A stretch of 26,316 bases of DNA from a virus, in the IMG/VR virus record IMGVR_UViG_3300021093_000316, positions 1-26,316 of that record. The stretch is one strand, 5' to 3'. Positions 14,652 to 21,141 of this stretch are shown here, one piece after another. The translations under genes and the position numbers were made by a program. Below the pieces are notes generated by a model. That model was given only the letters and a program-made list of their open reading frames with translations, was not told the DNA's origin and did no database searches. Numbering within the stretch: the stretch's first letter is position 1; the number at the start of each line of letters is the position of its first letter.

Positions 14652-15135
14652 CTGTTATCAATTCAATAGGTACACGCCAACCATCTATTGAGGCATCGGC
14701 ATATTCATCTATCATAAAATCATCAGCCTTAAACGAACCAAAGATTTCAACTATGGAGTAGTAATCCTCATCTAAAATCTTAACGCCGAAGATTGTTCTG
14801 CCTGCATCTTTCTTCCAAAAAGGAATCGCGCTTTGAGTCCTTACGGTTCTAACCTCAAACTCACCCACATCAGGTATGTTCTTGCGTTTAGCGTGCAGTT
14901 CATTGGGATACCAAGGCACTGACCATGACAGGTTGTACTCTCTAGCCACTGCCCACTCAGCAACATTGGCTCTGATATTGGCATTAATCTCAGGCTCTAA
15001 CTTTCCAGACTTCTTACCTGCTGCATAGTTGGGTCTATCAATAGAACCAAACTTGGTGAGCCAACGCTCTACTGCCAGTGTGGTACACACCCGCACTTCT
15101 TCTTGACTTAGTTTAACAATCACTTGTTTAAACAC
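14635..15135 (-). CDS. Hypothetical protein, possible PD-(D/E)XK-like nuclease
   Basis: An open frame runs back to 15372, but its upstream part only shadows the primase gene. I start the protein at GTG 15135 (MFKQVIVKLS), whose first codons lie in a GTTTAAAC copy; GTG 15123 is an alternative. This gives 166 residues. A helix with a Glu (NIRANVAEWAVAREYN), then IPDVGEFEVRTVRT, resembles the E...D...E-x-K/R pattern of restriction-endonuclease-fold proteins, with Arg in place of Lys. That assignment is weak. It lies between TOPRIM primase and the sigma-like gene and overlaps both. Confidence 0.6.
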   Translation of the reverse strand: MFKQVIVKLSQEEVRVCTTLAVERWLTKFGSIDRPNYAAGKKSGKLEPEINANIRANVAEWAVAREYNLSWSVPWYPNELHAKRKNIPDVGEFEVRTVRTQSAIPFWKKDAGRTIFGVKILDEDYYSIVEIFGSFKADDFMIDEYADASIDGWRVPIELITDGIDG

Positions 15136-15748
15136 CCACTCGCTTTCGTAGTCCCTCTGCTCCTTCGTTAAGGAACACATCGTTAACATCGCAGTTGTCA
15201 GGCATGAACACGGGGAAAACATTGTCCAATTCTCTTGAGAGGGTCTTTGCCATCTCTTTACCTGCGTTGTCACCATCACAAAACAACATAATCTTTTCCC
15301 AGTCTGCAAGAACACGAGAGTAAAACGGTTTCCAGTTGTTAGCCCCAGGCAATCCCACTGCTGAGAAGCCAACTTGTGTAGCGATGATGGTGTCTAATTC
15401 ACCTTCGCATATCACAAGGAAATCTGTATCACTACTAAGCGCATCAACATTGTAAATGTGTGTGCTTGCTCCAGGTCTTGACAGATACTTCGGACCGCTA
15501 TCATTGTTTAAACTACGGAAACGAATATCAATCACACCTGATGGAGTGAGGTAGGGGATAGCCAACTTGCCAAGGTAAAGTTCATGTCCTGTTTCAGGAT
15601 TCGCCACGAATCCGAGGCGGAACATACGCGCCGTTTGCTCCGTTATACCGCGATTCATCAGGTATGGCAACGCTTCTTCTAGGCTTGTTGCGTAGTTCTC
15701 CGTTGCTTTCGCCAGTAATTCTCTCTGCGATTTTGAGAGCCTTGCCAT
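15128..15748 (-). CDS. DnaG-type primase, TOPRIM catalytic protein
   Basis: A 206-residue protein. Residues 1-60 resemble the linker before the catalytic core in DnaG (ALPYLMNRGITEQTARMFRLGF). The TOPRIM fold follows, with FLVICEGELDT (catalytic Glu), SAVGLPGAN and KIMLFCDGDNAGKEM (DxD metal site). It makes RNA primers for phage replication. Start ATG 15748 has AAGGAG upstream. Its first 155 bases overlap, in another frame, the end of the zinc-finger primase gene, so the primase is split in two. The stop codon TAA is part of a GTTTAAAC copy. Confidence 0.85.
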   Translation of the reverse strand: MARLSKSQRELLAKATENYATSLEEALPYLMNRGITEQTARMFRLGFVANPETGHELYLGKLAIPYLTPSGVIDIRFRSLNNDSGPKYLSRPGASTHIYNVDALSSDTDFLVICEGELDTIIATQVGFSAVGLPGANNWKPFYSRVLADWEKIMLFCDGDNAGKEMAKTLSRELDNVFPVFMPDNCDVNDVFLNEGAEGLRKRVGV

Positions 15749-15992
15749 AATCCACTCCTTCTTTCTTCATGATTAATGAATACACATCTCCTGCCATGTT
15801 GCAGGCAAAACATCTGAAGCCACCATTGTCTATGTTTAAACGAGCCGACTTCACATGGTCATTATGGAAAGCGCAACGAACCGATTGCCACCCTCCACGA
15901 TTTTGAGGAATTACAAATCCGTAATACTCAAGCACTTTCACAATGCTGTGCTTAAAGGTTTGGGAGGACATCACTGAGTTTCTGAACGACAT
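15594..15992 (-). CDS. CHC2 zinc-finger protein of a split primase
   Basis: The frame opens at GTG 16001; I prefer ATG 15992 (MSFRNS), with AGGTGA upstream. ATG 15971 is also possible. The domain is a CHC2-type primase zinc finger: SVRCAFHNDHVKSARLN then GFRCFACNMAGDVYSLI (Cys, His, Cys, Cys ligands), followed by the DnaG-like helix VDYGKALKIAERI. It binds template DNA for the TOPRIM partner. The last 45 or so residues (after ITGES) look unconstrained and are coded by the same DNA as the TOPRIM N-terminus. Confidence 0.8.
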   Translation of the reverse strand: MSFRNSVMSSQTFKHSIVKVLEYYGFVIPQNRGGWQSVRCAFHNDHVKSARLNIDNGGFRCFACNMAGDVYSLIMKKEGVDYGKALKIAERITGESNGELRNKPRRSVAIPDESRYNGANGAYVPPRIRGES

Positions 15993-16317
15993 AGGCTTCA
16001 CCTATCCCCTTGTTGCTTGCCTTAATAATAACCAAAGGCGTAGGAGCAACTGTCAATCGCTTTGCAATACGGTAGTTCTCTGCTTCAATTTCAGATTCAC
16101 GAATCCAACCACTTAAATCAATACGACCATCACGGCGCGGAGCCTTGGCTTCAACCACATAGATACCATTAACTCCAGGAACAAACACATCACCAATATC
16201 GTTGCGACCAGCACGAGGTAAGCGCTGTGCATTTAAACCCTGTAGCATAAAGAAATTAGCAAGGTCTATTTCCCATGCAGCACCTCTACGCTTGTTCGCT
16301 ATTTGCTGACTTGGCAT
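15952..16317 (-). CDS. Holliday-junction-resolvase-like PD-(D/E)XK nuclease
   Basis: A 121-residue protein starting at ATG 16317 with AAAGGAG upstream. Conserved elements in order are KRRGAAWEIDLANFF (Glu), RLPRAGRNDIGDVFV (Asp) and IYVVEAKAP (E-x-K), the metal site of Hjc/RusA-like and related archaeal-type resolvases and VRR-NUC nucleases. It probably cuts branched DNA during recombination or before packaging. Overlaps the glycosyltransferase end upstream and the zinc-finger primase downstream. Confidence 0.8.
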   Translation of the reverse strand: MPSQQIANKRRGAAWEIDLANFFMLQGLNAQRLPRAGRNDIGDVFVPGVNGIYVVEAKAPRRDGRIDLSGWIRESEIEAENYRIAKRLTVAPTPLVIIKASNKGIGEAYVVQKLSDVLPNL

Positions 16318-17029
16318 CGTTATTTCTCCTTTCTGCTGCCCCTACTGCTGCCCAATACAGGTTGTAATAGGCTTCATCAAAAGCAAATCGTTTCATGTGT
16401 TTTGCGATTACACCAGTATGAACATAAACGGGTATACCTAAAGTCTTTATTTTTCGGAAGAAAGAAATATCTTCACCTATAAATTTTTTTCCTCGTTCGT
16501 TGTTTTCGCCAAACCAAAACTGGTCAGAAAATTTATCGTTTAAAGCCTTAAGTATACTCTTGTGCATTAATACTAAACCCATCCCTACGCTATCAATTTT
16601 TACTATTTGATTCTTAGGTAAAGGATGAAGGTATTTAATCTTATGCTCATCCTCAGTTTCATTAAATGCACAAGGCATAGGCTGCATCAAAGAGCCTTCC
16701 ATATTGTGGCTAATAAAATAAACACCACTAACTATAGGGCGGGCTGATTTATCAGCAGCATCCCATAAACTTTTTAGCATCTCTTTAGTTAAGACAACAT
16801 CTGAATCAATCCACAACGCCCAGTCGGTTTTGACTTGCTCCCACATTTCAATGGCTGCTTGTCTTTGTCGCGCAATCTGATTACCTTGAACACGAACAGC
16901 GTTGCTAATTGGTACGCCCATGAGCGCTGCATGTATTAGTGTGTAAACCAAGCCTTCGGTAAACTTACCATCGGTGGTGCCATTGTCGCACCAAACAATG
17001 GAAACCGTTTCTTTATTACTATGTGCCAT
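16286..17029 (-). CDS. Glycosyltransferase, GT-A fold
   Basis: A 247-residue protein with WALWIDSDVVLTKEM around D75-S-D77, the metal-binding DxD motif of GT-A glycosyltransferases. Later come VGMGLVLMHKSIL and GEDISFFRKIKTLGIPVYVHTG, which match the acceptor side and catalytic acid region of family 2-like enzymes. The N-terminus (SIVWCDNG) is the nucleotide-sugar strand. No membrane segment, so it is cytosolic. It might glycosylate phage DNA, a virion protein or a host surface precursor; placement among replication genes slightly favours DNA or an intracellular target. The substrate cannot be read from sequence. Confidence 0.8.
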   Translation of the reverse strand: MAHSNKETVSIVWCDNGTTDGKFTEGLVYTLIHAALMGVPISNAVRVQGNQIARQRQAAIEMWEQVKTDWALWIDSDVVLTKEMLKSLWDAADKSARPIVSGVYFISHNMEGSLMQPMPCAFNETEDEHKIKYLHPLPKNQIVKIDSVGMGLVLMHKSILKALNDKFSDQFWFGENNERGKKFIGEDISFFRKIKTLGIPVYVHTGVIAKHMKRFAFDEAYYNLYWAAVGAAERRNNDAKSANSEQA

Positions 17030-17435
17030 GCTTTGTGCTCTTTTCTGAATTGTCTAAAATTTTCATTGCATGTTCGGCTAACTCTTTAAAGTTCTCCGAC
17101 ATGATAATTAATTTTTCTGCGATTTCTTCTCGGCACTCTCCTCCGTGTTCTTCCCTGAGATAAATAGCAAGTTGCGCCACATAGTCAGCAAACTGGATTG
17201 ACTCAAGCCAGACGGCGGAAGGGTTGAAGATTTTGTTTGTTGTTTCATCAACAAATTCCACAAAGTTTGGAAGTTCATTTATCAGTGCTTCCTTTATCAC
17301 TTCGGGTAATTTCGCTTGGAGTATCGCCTCCTCCACCATCTTCGGTGTAATTGACGGTCCCTCCACTGAAAAGTGTTTTGTGTTGTTCTTGGGTGAGTTC
17401 CTTGAACTGCCCTGTTTCTTTTTCCTGCCAAACAT
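17019..17435 (-). CDS. 138-residue hypothetical protein
   Basis: Starts at ATG 17435 with GGAGGACTT upstream. The N-terminus is basic and disordered (MFGRKKKQGSSRNSPKNN), and the rest is helical and acidic (EVIKEALINELPNFVEF, REEIAEKLIIMSENFKELAEHAMKIL). No motif recognised. The first 161 bases overlap the previous gene in a different frame. It also overlaps the start of the glycosyltransferase gene. Confidence 0.65.
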   Translation of the reverse strand: MFGRKKKQGSSRNSPKNNTKHFSVEGPSITPKMVEEAILQAKLPEVIKEALINELPNFVEFVDETTNKIFNPSAVWLESIQFADYVAQLAIYLREEHGGECREEIAEKLIIMSENFKELAEHAMKILDNSEKSTKHGT

Positions 17436-17607
17436 AAGTCCTCCATCCCACTGTCCAAGTAAAGTTTTTTGGTATAAACATTAACTGTGTTTTCATATCT
17501 GTAATCAAGGGCTTGGTAGGTACGACTACATCTTCGCTATCTACTGAGCCTACTACTTCACCCATGTTTTCAACGAGTCGTAATTCCCAATTAGTATTCT
17601 TCGTCAT
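17275..17607 (-). CDS. 110-residue hypothetical protein
   Basis: Starts at ATG 17607 with GGAGATAG upstream, inside the end of the membrane microprotein gene. The first 70 residues look like a folded beta-rich protein (NWELRLVENMGEVVG, WRTYVWQEKETGQFKELT). The C-terminus from about residue 80 (GGTVNYTEDGGGGDTPSE) is Gly/Ser/Asp-rich and probably disordered. It shares 161 bases with the next gene in another frame. No family recognised. Confidence 0.6.
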   Translation of the reverse strand: MTKNTNWELRLVENMGEVVGSVDSEDVVVPTKPLITDMKTQLMFIPKNFTWTVGWRTYVWQEKETGQFKELTQEQHKTLFSGGTVNYTEDGGGGDTPSEITRSDKGSTDK

Positions 17608-17731
17608 CTATCTCCTCATAGTAGTAATCAGTTTCAAAATCAATAACATTATCTATAACCTTTACAATTATGTAAAATATTAAAAGAATAAGTAATGCTA
17701 ATGATGCAATGATAAACAGAGTAATTTTCAT
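17591..17731 (-). CDS. 46-residue membrane microprotein
   Basis: Read from ATG 17731, overlapping the stop of the RecA-like gene (ATGA), to TAA at 17591. A hydrophobic helix covers about residues 4-24 (TLFIIASLALLILLIFYIIV), and the tail is strongly acidic and Tyr-rich (DFETDYYYEEIDDEEY). A single-pass membrane protein with an acidic tail; function unknown. The gene contains the ribosome-binding site of the next one. Confidence 0.6.
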   Translation of the reverse strand: MKITLFIIASLALLILLIFYIIVKVIDNVIDFETDYYYEEIDDEEY

Positions 17732-18507
17732 GGTGTCACCAAATCTTTAATTTGCATACTTGCGGGGTCATAAGCAAGCCACACTGGTGTTGTGCCACTA
17801 GCATCGGCTGGACCATATCGGTTTTTTACAGCACAGATACCCATTGATGCAAGTTGTCCATGAACTGTAAGTATTAATGATGGAGTCTGAGCAATTTTTC
17901 CATGCAGTGCAGAGCGCGGGGGACAGGGATTACCGTTAACGCCTTCACTCGTATGGTGGCAAACAACAACAGCAGCGCCAGTATCTCTTGCCCACCATTT
18001 AAGTTCACGCATGAGAGTGCGTAATCCGCCCCACTCGTCTTGCCCATCAAGAGTTACATCTACAGCATTATCAAGCACAATAAGTTCAACATCTTTACCA
18101 AGTCGCTCGCGGGATGCAAGGATTGCATCCTCAATATCTTTAAGTGTAGGTGCTGAATCAAACTCCCACATGATGTGGTCAGCAGGCTTAAGCATTTGCG
18201 CTGCCCATTCCCTATCTGCTTCCATCATTGGTTCAACTTCCGCTTGTGCTCTGCCAGTTAACATTGCAAGTAAACGCAAACTCATAGTGTGAGAATGTGT
18301 ATCTGCAGAAATATACAGAGTTGATACCTGCACATGCACCGCAAGCGAAAGAGCAAGTGTTGATTTACCAGCCCCTGGAGGACCAGCAATCATGCTCACT
18401 TCGCCTCGTCTAAACGCTATCTGCTGCTCAAGTAGTGAGCGCCACACCGTTGGAAGCGTGGCACCCCCTACTGATACAGTCCTGATTGCGCGAGAAAGAA
18501 GGCGCAT
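17728..18507 (-). CDS. RecA/DnaB-like P-loop ATPase
   Basis: A 259-residue single-domain ATPase. Walker A is AGPPGAGKST at residues 41-50, Walker B is VELIVLDNAVD near residues 140-150, and VVVCHHTSEG near 185 is the sensor region of RecA-fold proteins. The N-terminus gives RRGEVSMIAGPP, as in the RadA/KaiC/DnaB-C and AAA_25 group. Located next to primase and Cas4-like genes, it is likely the replicative helicase-like or recombination ATPase of the phage, although it is short for a full DnaB. It starts three bases after the zinc-ribbon gene stop. Confidence 0.78.
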   Translation of the reverse strand: MRLLSRAIRTVSVGGATLPTVWRSLLEQQIAFRRGEVSMIAGPPGAGKSTLALSLAVHVQVSTLYISADTHSHTMSLRLLAMLTGRAQAEVEPMMEADREWAAQMLKPADHIMWEFDSAPTLKDIEDAILASRERLGKDVELIVLDNAVDVTLDGQDEWGGLRTLMRELKWWARDTGAAVVVCHHTSEGVNGNPCPPRSALHGKIAQTPSLILTVHGQLASMGICAVKNRYGPADASGTTPVWLAYDPASMQIKDLVTP

Positions 18508-18510
18508 GAA

Positions 18511-18912
18511 TTACACGGTAACCTTGTGTGTGCAAGCCTGACCCTGTGGAAGTGGACATGCGTAAAACGCTTTGTATGGGCGACCAGTTGCCTTGGCGAT
18601 GCCTGCTGGCACAAAGCGCATTGGTGCCCCATTACATGCTCCACCCACACAGGAGGGTGCGGTTGTAGACGGGGCTGTTTGCACTGGGCGCGGTGCAGCA
18701 GTTGTACCTTGTATTGGTACTGAATTTGGGAAAGCATCCTTGACAACTGCCATACCTTCAACGGTTTTTTCAAGGTCAACTAACGCAGCAATGCGTTGTG
18801 TAAGTTGGTCAAGCAATAAATCAAGTTCAGCACCATCTTGGGCACGAAGGTTAATTAACATGCCATCTTTTTTGGTCTTAAAATTAATTTGAATTGGTGA
18901 GTTGTCACTCAT
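18511..18912 (-). CDS. Zinc-ribbon protein of the replication block
   Basis: A 133-residue protein starting at ATG 18912 (AGGAGATACAG upstream) and overlapping the previous stop by eight bases. Residues 1-60 form a small folded domain (IQINFKTKKDGMLINLRAQ) with a helix. A Pro/Thr/Ala linker follows. The C-terminal part has CVGGAC, then a long gap and YKAFYACP...QACTHK, giving four cysteines and a zinc-ribbon-like site. Probably a DNA-binding or single-strand-binding accessory to the nuclease and ATPase on either side. This is inference from place and form. Confidence 0.65.
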   Translation of the reverse strand: MSDNSPIQINFKTKKDGMLINLRAQDGAELDLLLDQLTQRIAALVDLEKTVEGMAVVKDAFPNSVPIQGTTAAPRPVQTAPSTTAPSCVGGACNGAPMRFVPAGIAKATGRPYKAFYACPLPQGQACTHKVTV

Positions 18913-19747
18913 CTGTATCTCCTAGTTCGGGGTATTTGTGTGATTCGGGACCATTTACTGCATAACAAGCATGATTAACAGAACATGTACCGCACATAAA
19001 TCCTGGTTGCGGTATAAATATGTTGTTGTCAACGGCAATCTTAAAGCCTTTAACCTGTGAGGCCAAACGCTTTTCAGTGTAGTGTGTTAAGTCTACTGGC
19101 TCAGTCAATTCACCAGTACGAGCCATGAAGTAAGCACCCTTAACAGGGCGCACACCCATAGTTTTTTCGCACATAATCGCGTATGTGCCTAGTTGTGTAT
19201 AGGTAACAGGTGGCTTACTAGAAGTCTTTATGTCCACGACAAGCAGTTCACCAGTAGGTGAAACCATAAGTCGGTCCAAAAATCCTTTCATTAATATACC
19301 GCCGATTTCTACATTAAGTTCAGTTTCAATAGCAAACTCACCACCTGATAGTTGATATGGCTTGTACCCACTATCTTGTCGGAACTGAATCCAAAAGTCC
19401 ACCATCTTGGGTCCATTGTCTAGCCACCACTGAGCATCCTCCTTATTTGGATACGCTTTAGTAGCCCTGCCACCAGCACGGAACGGCATGCCGTTGTCAG
19501 CAAGGCGATAATTTTCCTCCCATCGCGCAGTAAATACTGCAGTAGGATTAAAGTCGCCTTGAAGGGGTGGAATTGTGTCGTATATTTCTGTTGCTTCATG
19601 TAGAGATTTGCCACCTATAAGCCAATAGGATGGGTTTTCAGCCACTTTCTGTATTCGGGTCAGGTAATATGACCAGCCACAATTTAGCCATGTGCTCATG
19701 GCACTGTGCGAGATATAGCCTTTCCCAGTCTTTTCTTCAAGTGTCAT
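18905..19747 (-). CDS. Cas4/RecB-type PD-(D/E)XK nuclease with likely Fe-S cluster
   Basis: The start is ATG 19747 (MTLEEKTG), with AAAGGAG upstream, giving 280 residues; the frame extends further but without a ribosome-binding site. The nuclease motifs are GGKSLHEATE (H50-E51), FLDRL (D158) and LLVVDIKTS (D172, K174). Four cysteines, C23 and then C252, C255 and C261 (CGTCSVNHAC), have the split N-/C-terminal layout that holds a [4Fe-4S] cluster in AddB and Cas4. It is the first gene of the minus-strand replication operon and probably acts as an exonuclease in replication or recombination. No CRISPR genes are nearby. Confidence 0.85.
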   Translation of the reverse strand: MTLEEKTGKGYISHSAMSTWLNCGWSYYLTRIQKVAENPSYWLIGGKSLHEATEIYDTIPPLQGDFNPTAVFTARWEENYRLADNGMPFRAGGRATKAYPNKEDAQWWLDNGPKMVDFWIQFRQDSGYKPYQLSGGEFAIETELNVEIGGILMKGFLDRLMVSPTGELLVVDIKTSSKPPVTYTQLGTYAIMCEKTMGVRPVKGAYFMARTGELTEPVDLTHYTEKRLASQVKGFKIAVDNNIFIPQPGFMCGTCSVNHACYAVNGPESHKYPELGDTDE

Positions 19748-19813
19748 ATTTCTCCTTTTCACAAATGATTGTATATGCACCTCACTCCTCTATTCAGCGA
19801 CACGCCGAAAGAA

Positions 19814-19874
19814 ATACACTTATGTAATTTAAAAATCATTATACTCCTGTTCGTGCAGAACGGGATAAGTGTAT
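19814..19874. promoter_or_regulatory. Divergent control region with a perfect 10-bp inverted repeat
   Basis: ATACACTTAT (19814-19823) and ATAAGTGTAT (19865-19874) are exact inverted copies 41 bp apart. Between them the minus strand has a consensus TATAAT (19843-19838) and the plus strand a TATACT (19840-19845). Neither has a good -35. The right arm overlaps the start codon of the plus-strand gene. A dimeric regulator binding both arms could control the replication operon and the zinc-ribbon gene together. Confidence 0.5.
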
Positions 19875-20088
19875 GTTCTTGCTAAGGCGTAAACAGAAGC
19901 AGGGCTTTGTTAAGCATGATTATAGCGGTATTCCAACCCATGTATGTCCCTGTGGTTCTCAGATAATTAAAGTCGCGTGCATCTTTGAGGATGGGGAAAT
20001 TGTGCTTTGGTTTACTGAAGCAGAGTGCGGATTATGCGGGGCAAAATTGACAGCACCTACGCCAATTGATATTGTTGGCACGCCTTGA
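19873..20088 (+). CDS. 71-residue zinc-ribbon protein
   Basis: The only plus-strand gene in this half of the window. It has HVCPCGSQIIKVACIFEDGEIVLWF and then ECGLCGAKL, two CxxC pairs about 30 residues apart, the form of a zinc ribbon. Small proteins with this CPCG-S-x-I-x-K-V pattern recur in actinobacterial phages (recalled, not searched). The start codon sits in an inverted-repeat arm, so expression may be tightly controlled. A GGGA about 8 bases upstream is a modest ribosome-binding site. Confidence 0.75.
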   Translation: MFLLRRKQKQGFVKHDYSGIPTHVCPCGSQIIKVACIFEDGEIVLWFTEAECGLCGAKLTAPTPIDIVGTP

Positions 20089-20134
20089 AGTAATTGGGGA
20101 AATTATTTTAGGGTCTTTCTACTAAAAGATAAAT

Positions 20135-20184
20135 AAAAAAAGCCCCCGCTCATCAAGATATTTCTTGACGGCGGGGGTCTTTTT
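20135..20184. terminator. Bidirectional intrinsic terminator
   Basis: CCCCCGC (20143-20149) pairs with GCGGGGG (20171-20177). An inner TCAAGA/TCTTGA stem is nested within it. A-run on one side and T-run on the other let it work for both the plus-strand zinc-ribbon gene and the minus-strand lysis genes. A GTTTAAAC copy (20185-20192) abuts it. Confidence 0.88.
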
Positions 20185-20201
20185 GTTTAAACAGTATTAA
20201 G

Positions 20202-20387
20202 TTATTTTACTCTACCAAATTCGGTAGCCGATGGGTCCAACCATTTCAACACAGGGCCAAGGAAACCCGCAAGGGCAGCCACTCCTAGTGTTTTAATGTC
20301 TGTTTCACCAGCGAGGTAGAGTGCGATTGCAGCAGATGCTGCAGCACGGAACCAAGTTAGCGATACTTGCTTTAGTTGTTCCAGCAT
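20202..20387 (-). CDS. Holin-like membrane protein
   Basis: A 61-residue protein starting directly after the endolysin stop (TAA ATG). Two hydrophobic stretches (FRAAASAAIALYLA and LGVAALAGFLGPVLKWL) with a polar turn between (GETDIKT) and a charged C-terminus fit a small actinophage holin. Such proteins make membrane lesions that let the endolysin reach the wall. Last gene of the lysis cassette, right before the terminator. The holin call rests on size, hydrophobicity and position. Confidence 0.8.
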   Translation of the reverse strand: MLEQLKQVSLTWFRAAASAAIALYLAGETDIKTLGVAALAGFLGPVLKWLDPSATEFGRVK

Positions 20388-20918
20388 TTATTTACCTTTC
20401 TTGTTTGCCAAACCATGTACCTTGCAACAAGTGCATACCAATATTTCAGCCTTAGCAGGCTTTTTCTTAGGTGCTGAACCGATGGCTTCTGCCAACATTT
20501 GCTTGGCTAGGCTTGGTTGATTTTTCCACCAAAACCAAGGACTGGTATCGCCAGCGTACTCAGGTCTGATAGAAACATGGAGGTGTTTGGTATGCGGATT
20601 TTGACCCGTATACTTTCGGTCACCCTGCTTTGCATTTTGGCGTGACCAAATCTTACCATTGAATATTAGATAACTAACTCGGTTATCTTCTTTAAGGCGT
20701 TGAAAAATATCTGAACAGTCAATACCATTTTTTGGGTCATGAGTTAAATCTACCGCAAGACCTGTGTTGTGGTCTGAGTTAGGACTTAGCGCCAAATGTG
20801 CGGTGGAGGGAAGTAAACCGTCTGATGCTTTCTTGCGTAAAGGAGCAAGAGCAGTCGCCTGGCGAAGCATGGACAATGCAGCAGGGCTGGCAGACTTTGC
20901 AACTTTTGGTTTAGTCAT
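20388..20918 (-). CDS. Endolysin, M15-type D,D- or L,D-carboxypeptidase/endopeptidase
   Basis: A 176-residue protein with the M15 (VanY-like) zinc site: SDHNTGLAVDL, H50 and D57, and then HTKHLHVSI with H112 and H114. It cleaves peptide bonds in peptidoglycan stems at lysis. The C-terminal 40 residues are Lys-rich with VCTCCK, perhaps a wall-binding or metal-binding tail; no known wall-binding repeat is visible. No signal peptide, so it depends on the adjacent holin. It lies between the holin and a membrane protein gene. Confidence 0.88.
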   Translation of the reverse strand: MTKPKVAKSASPAALSMLRQATALAPLRKKASDGLLPSTAHLALSPNSDHNTGLAVDLTHDPKNGIDCSDIFQRLKEDNRVSYLIFNGKIWSRQNAKQGDRKYTGQNPHTKHLHVSIRPEYAGDTSPWFWWKNQPSLAKQMLAEAIGSAPKKKPAKAEILVCTCCKVHGLANKKGK

Positions 20919-20921
20919 TAG

Positions 20922-21125
20922 TTACTTTCTCAGTGCTTCTTTAATTAACTCGGTCAACAGTTCAACCTTCTCTTCCAGTAAATCAATCTTATCTTTCAGA
21001 CTAGAGCCACCATTAGGGCGTAGTTCATATAAGTAATGCTTGACTAACCAGCGCACAGCGCCAGCAAAACCAGCGATTATTGTTATTACGGCTACGATTA
21101 ATCCAGCCCATTCAGTGGGTGTCAT
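20922..21125 (-). CDS. DUF2746-like membrane protein of the lysis region
   Basis: The frame opens at 21182, but AAAGGATAT lies just before ATG 21125 (MTPTEWAG), giving 67 residues. One transmembrane helix (LIVAVITIIAGFAGAVRWLV) is followed by a basic turn and a C-terminal coiled coil (KDKIDLLEEKVELLTELIKEA). This layout is common in actinophage lysis cassettes (DUF2746-like, recalled), where it may be a second holin or spanin-like helper. It starts 16 bases after the minor tail gene stop. Confidence 0.7.
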   Translation of the reverse strand: MTPTEWAGLIVAVITIIAGFAGAVRWLVKHYLYELRPNGGSSLKDKIDLLEEKVELLTELIKEALRK

Positions 21126-21141
21126 GTTTATATCCTTTTGT

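Larger units (their letters stand above)
8110..15841. repeat. Dispersed 8-bp palindrome GTTTAAAC, 25 copies in this interval (27 in window)
   Basis: Exact copies start at 8110, 8234, 8485, 8536, 8846, 9531, 9658, 9818, 9945, 10413, 10970, 11043, 11240, 11965, 12267, 12585, 13273, 13348, 13646, 13723, 14196, 14456, 15126, 15506 and 15834. The only others are at 50 and 20185. Eight of the 27 lie in non-coding DNA. In genes they read as Phe-Lys or Leu-Asn in unrelated proteins on both strands; the third frame contains TAA, and at 9818 and 15126 that TAA is used as the gene's stop codon. Flanks are not conserved beyond a mild preference for T before and A after. About 0.4 copies would be expected in a random 26 kb sequence of equal base composition. 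Confidence 0.9.

Noticed and set aside
15136-15372. Upstream part of the 245-residue frame ending at 14635
   Set aside because: It is an out-of-frame copy of the TOPRIM gene; the plausible gene begins at GTG 15135.
18905-19747. Cas4 of a CRISPR-Cas adaptation module
   Set aside because: No cas1, cas2 or array is visible, and the gene heads a phage replication operon, where such nucleases are common.
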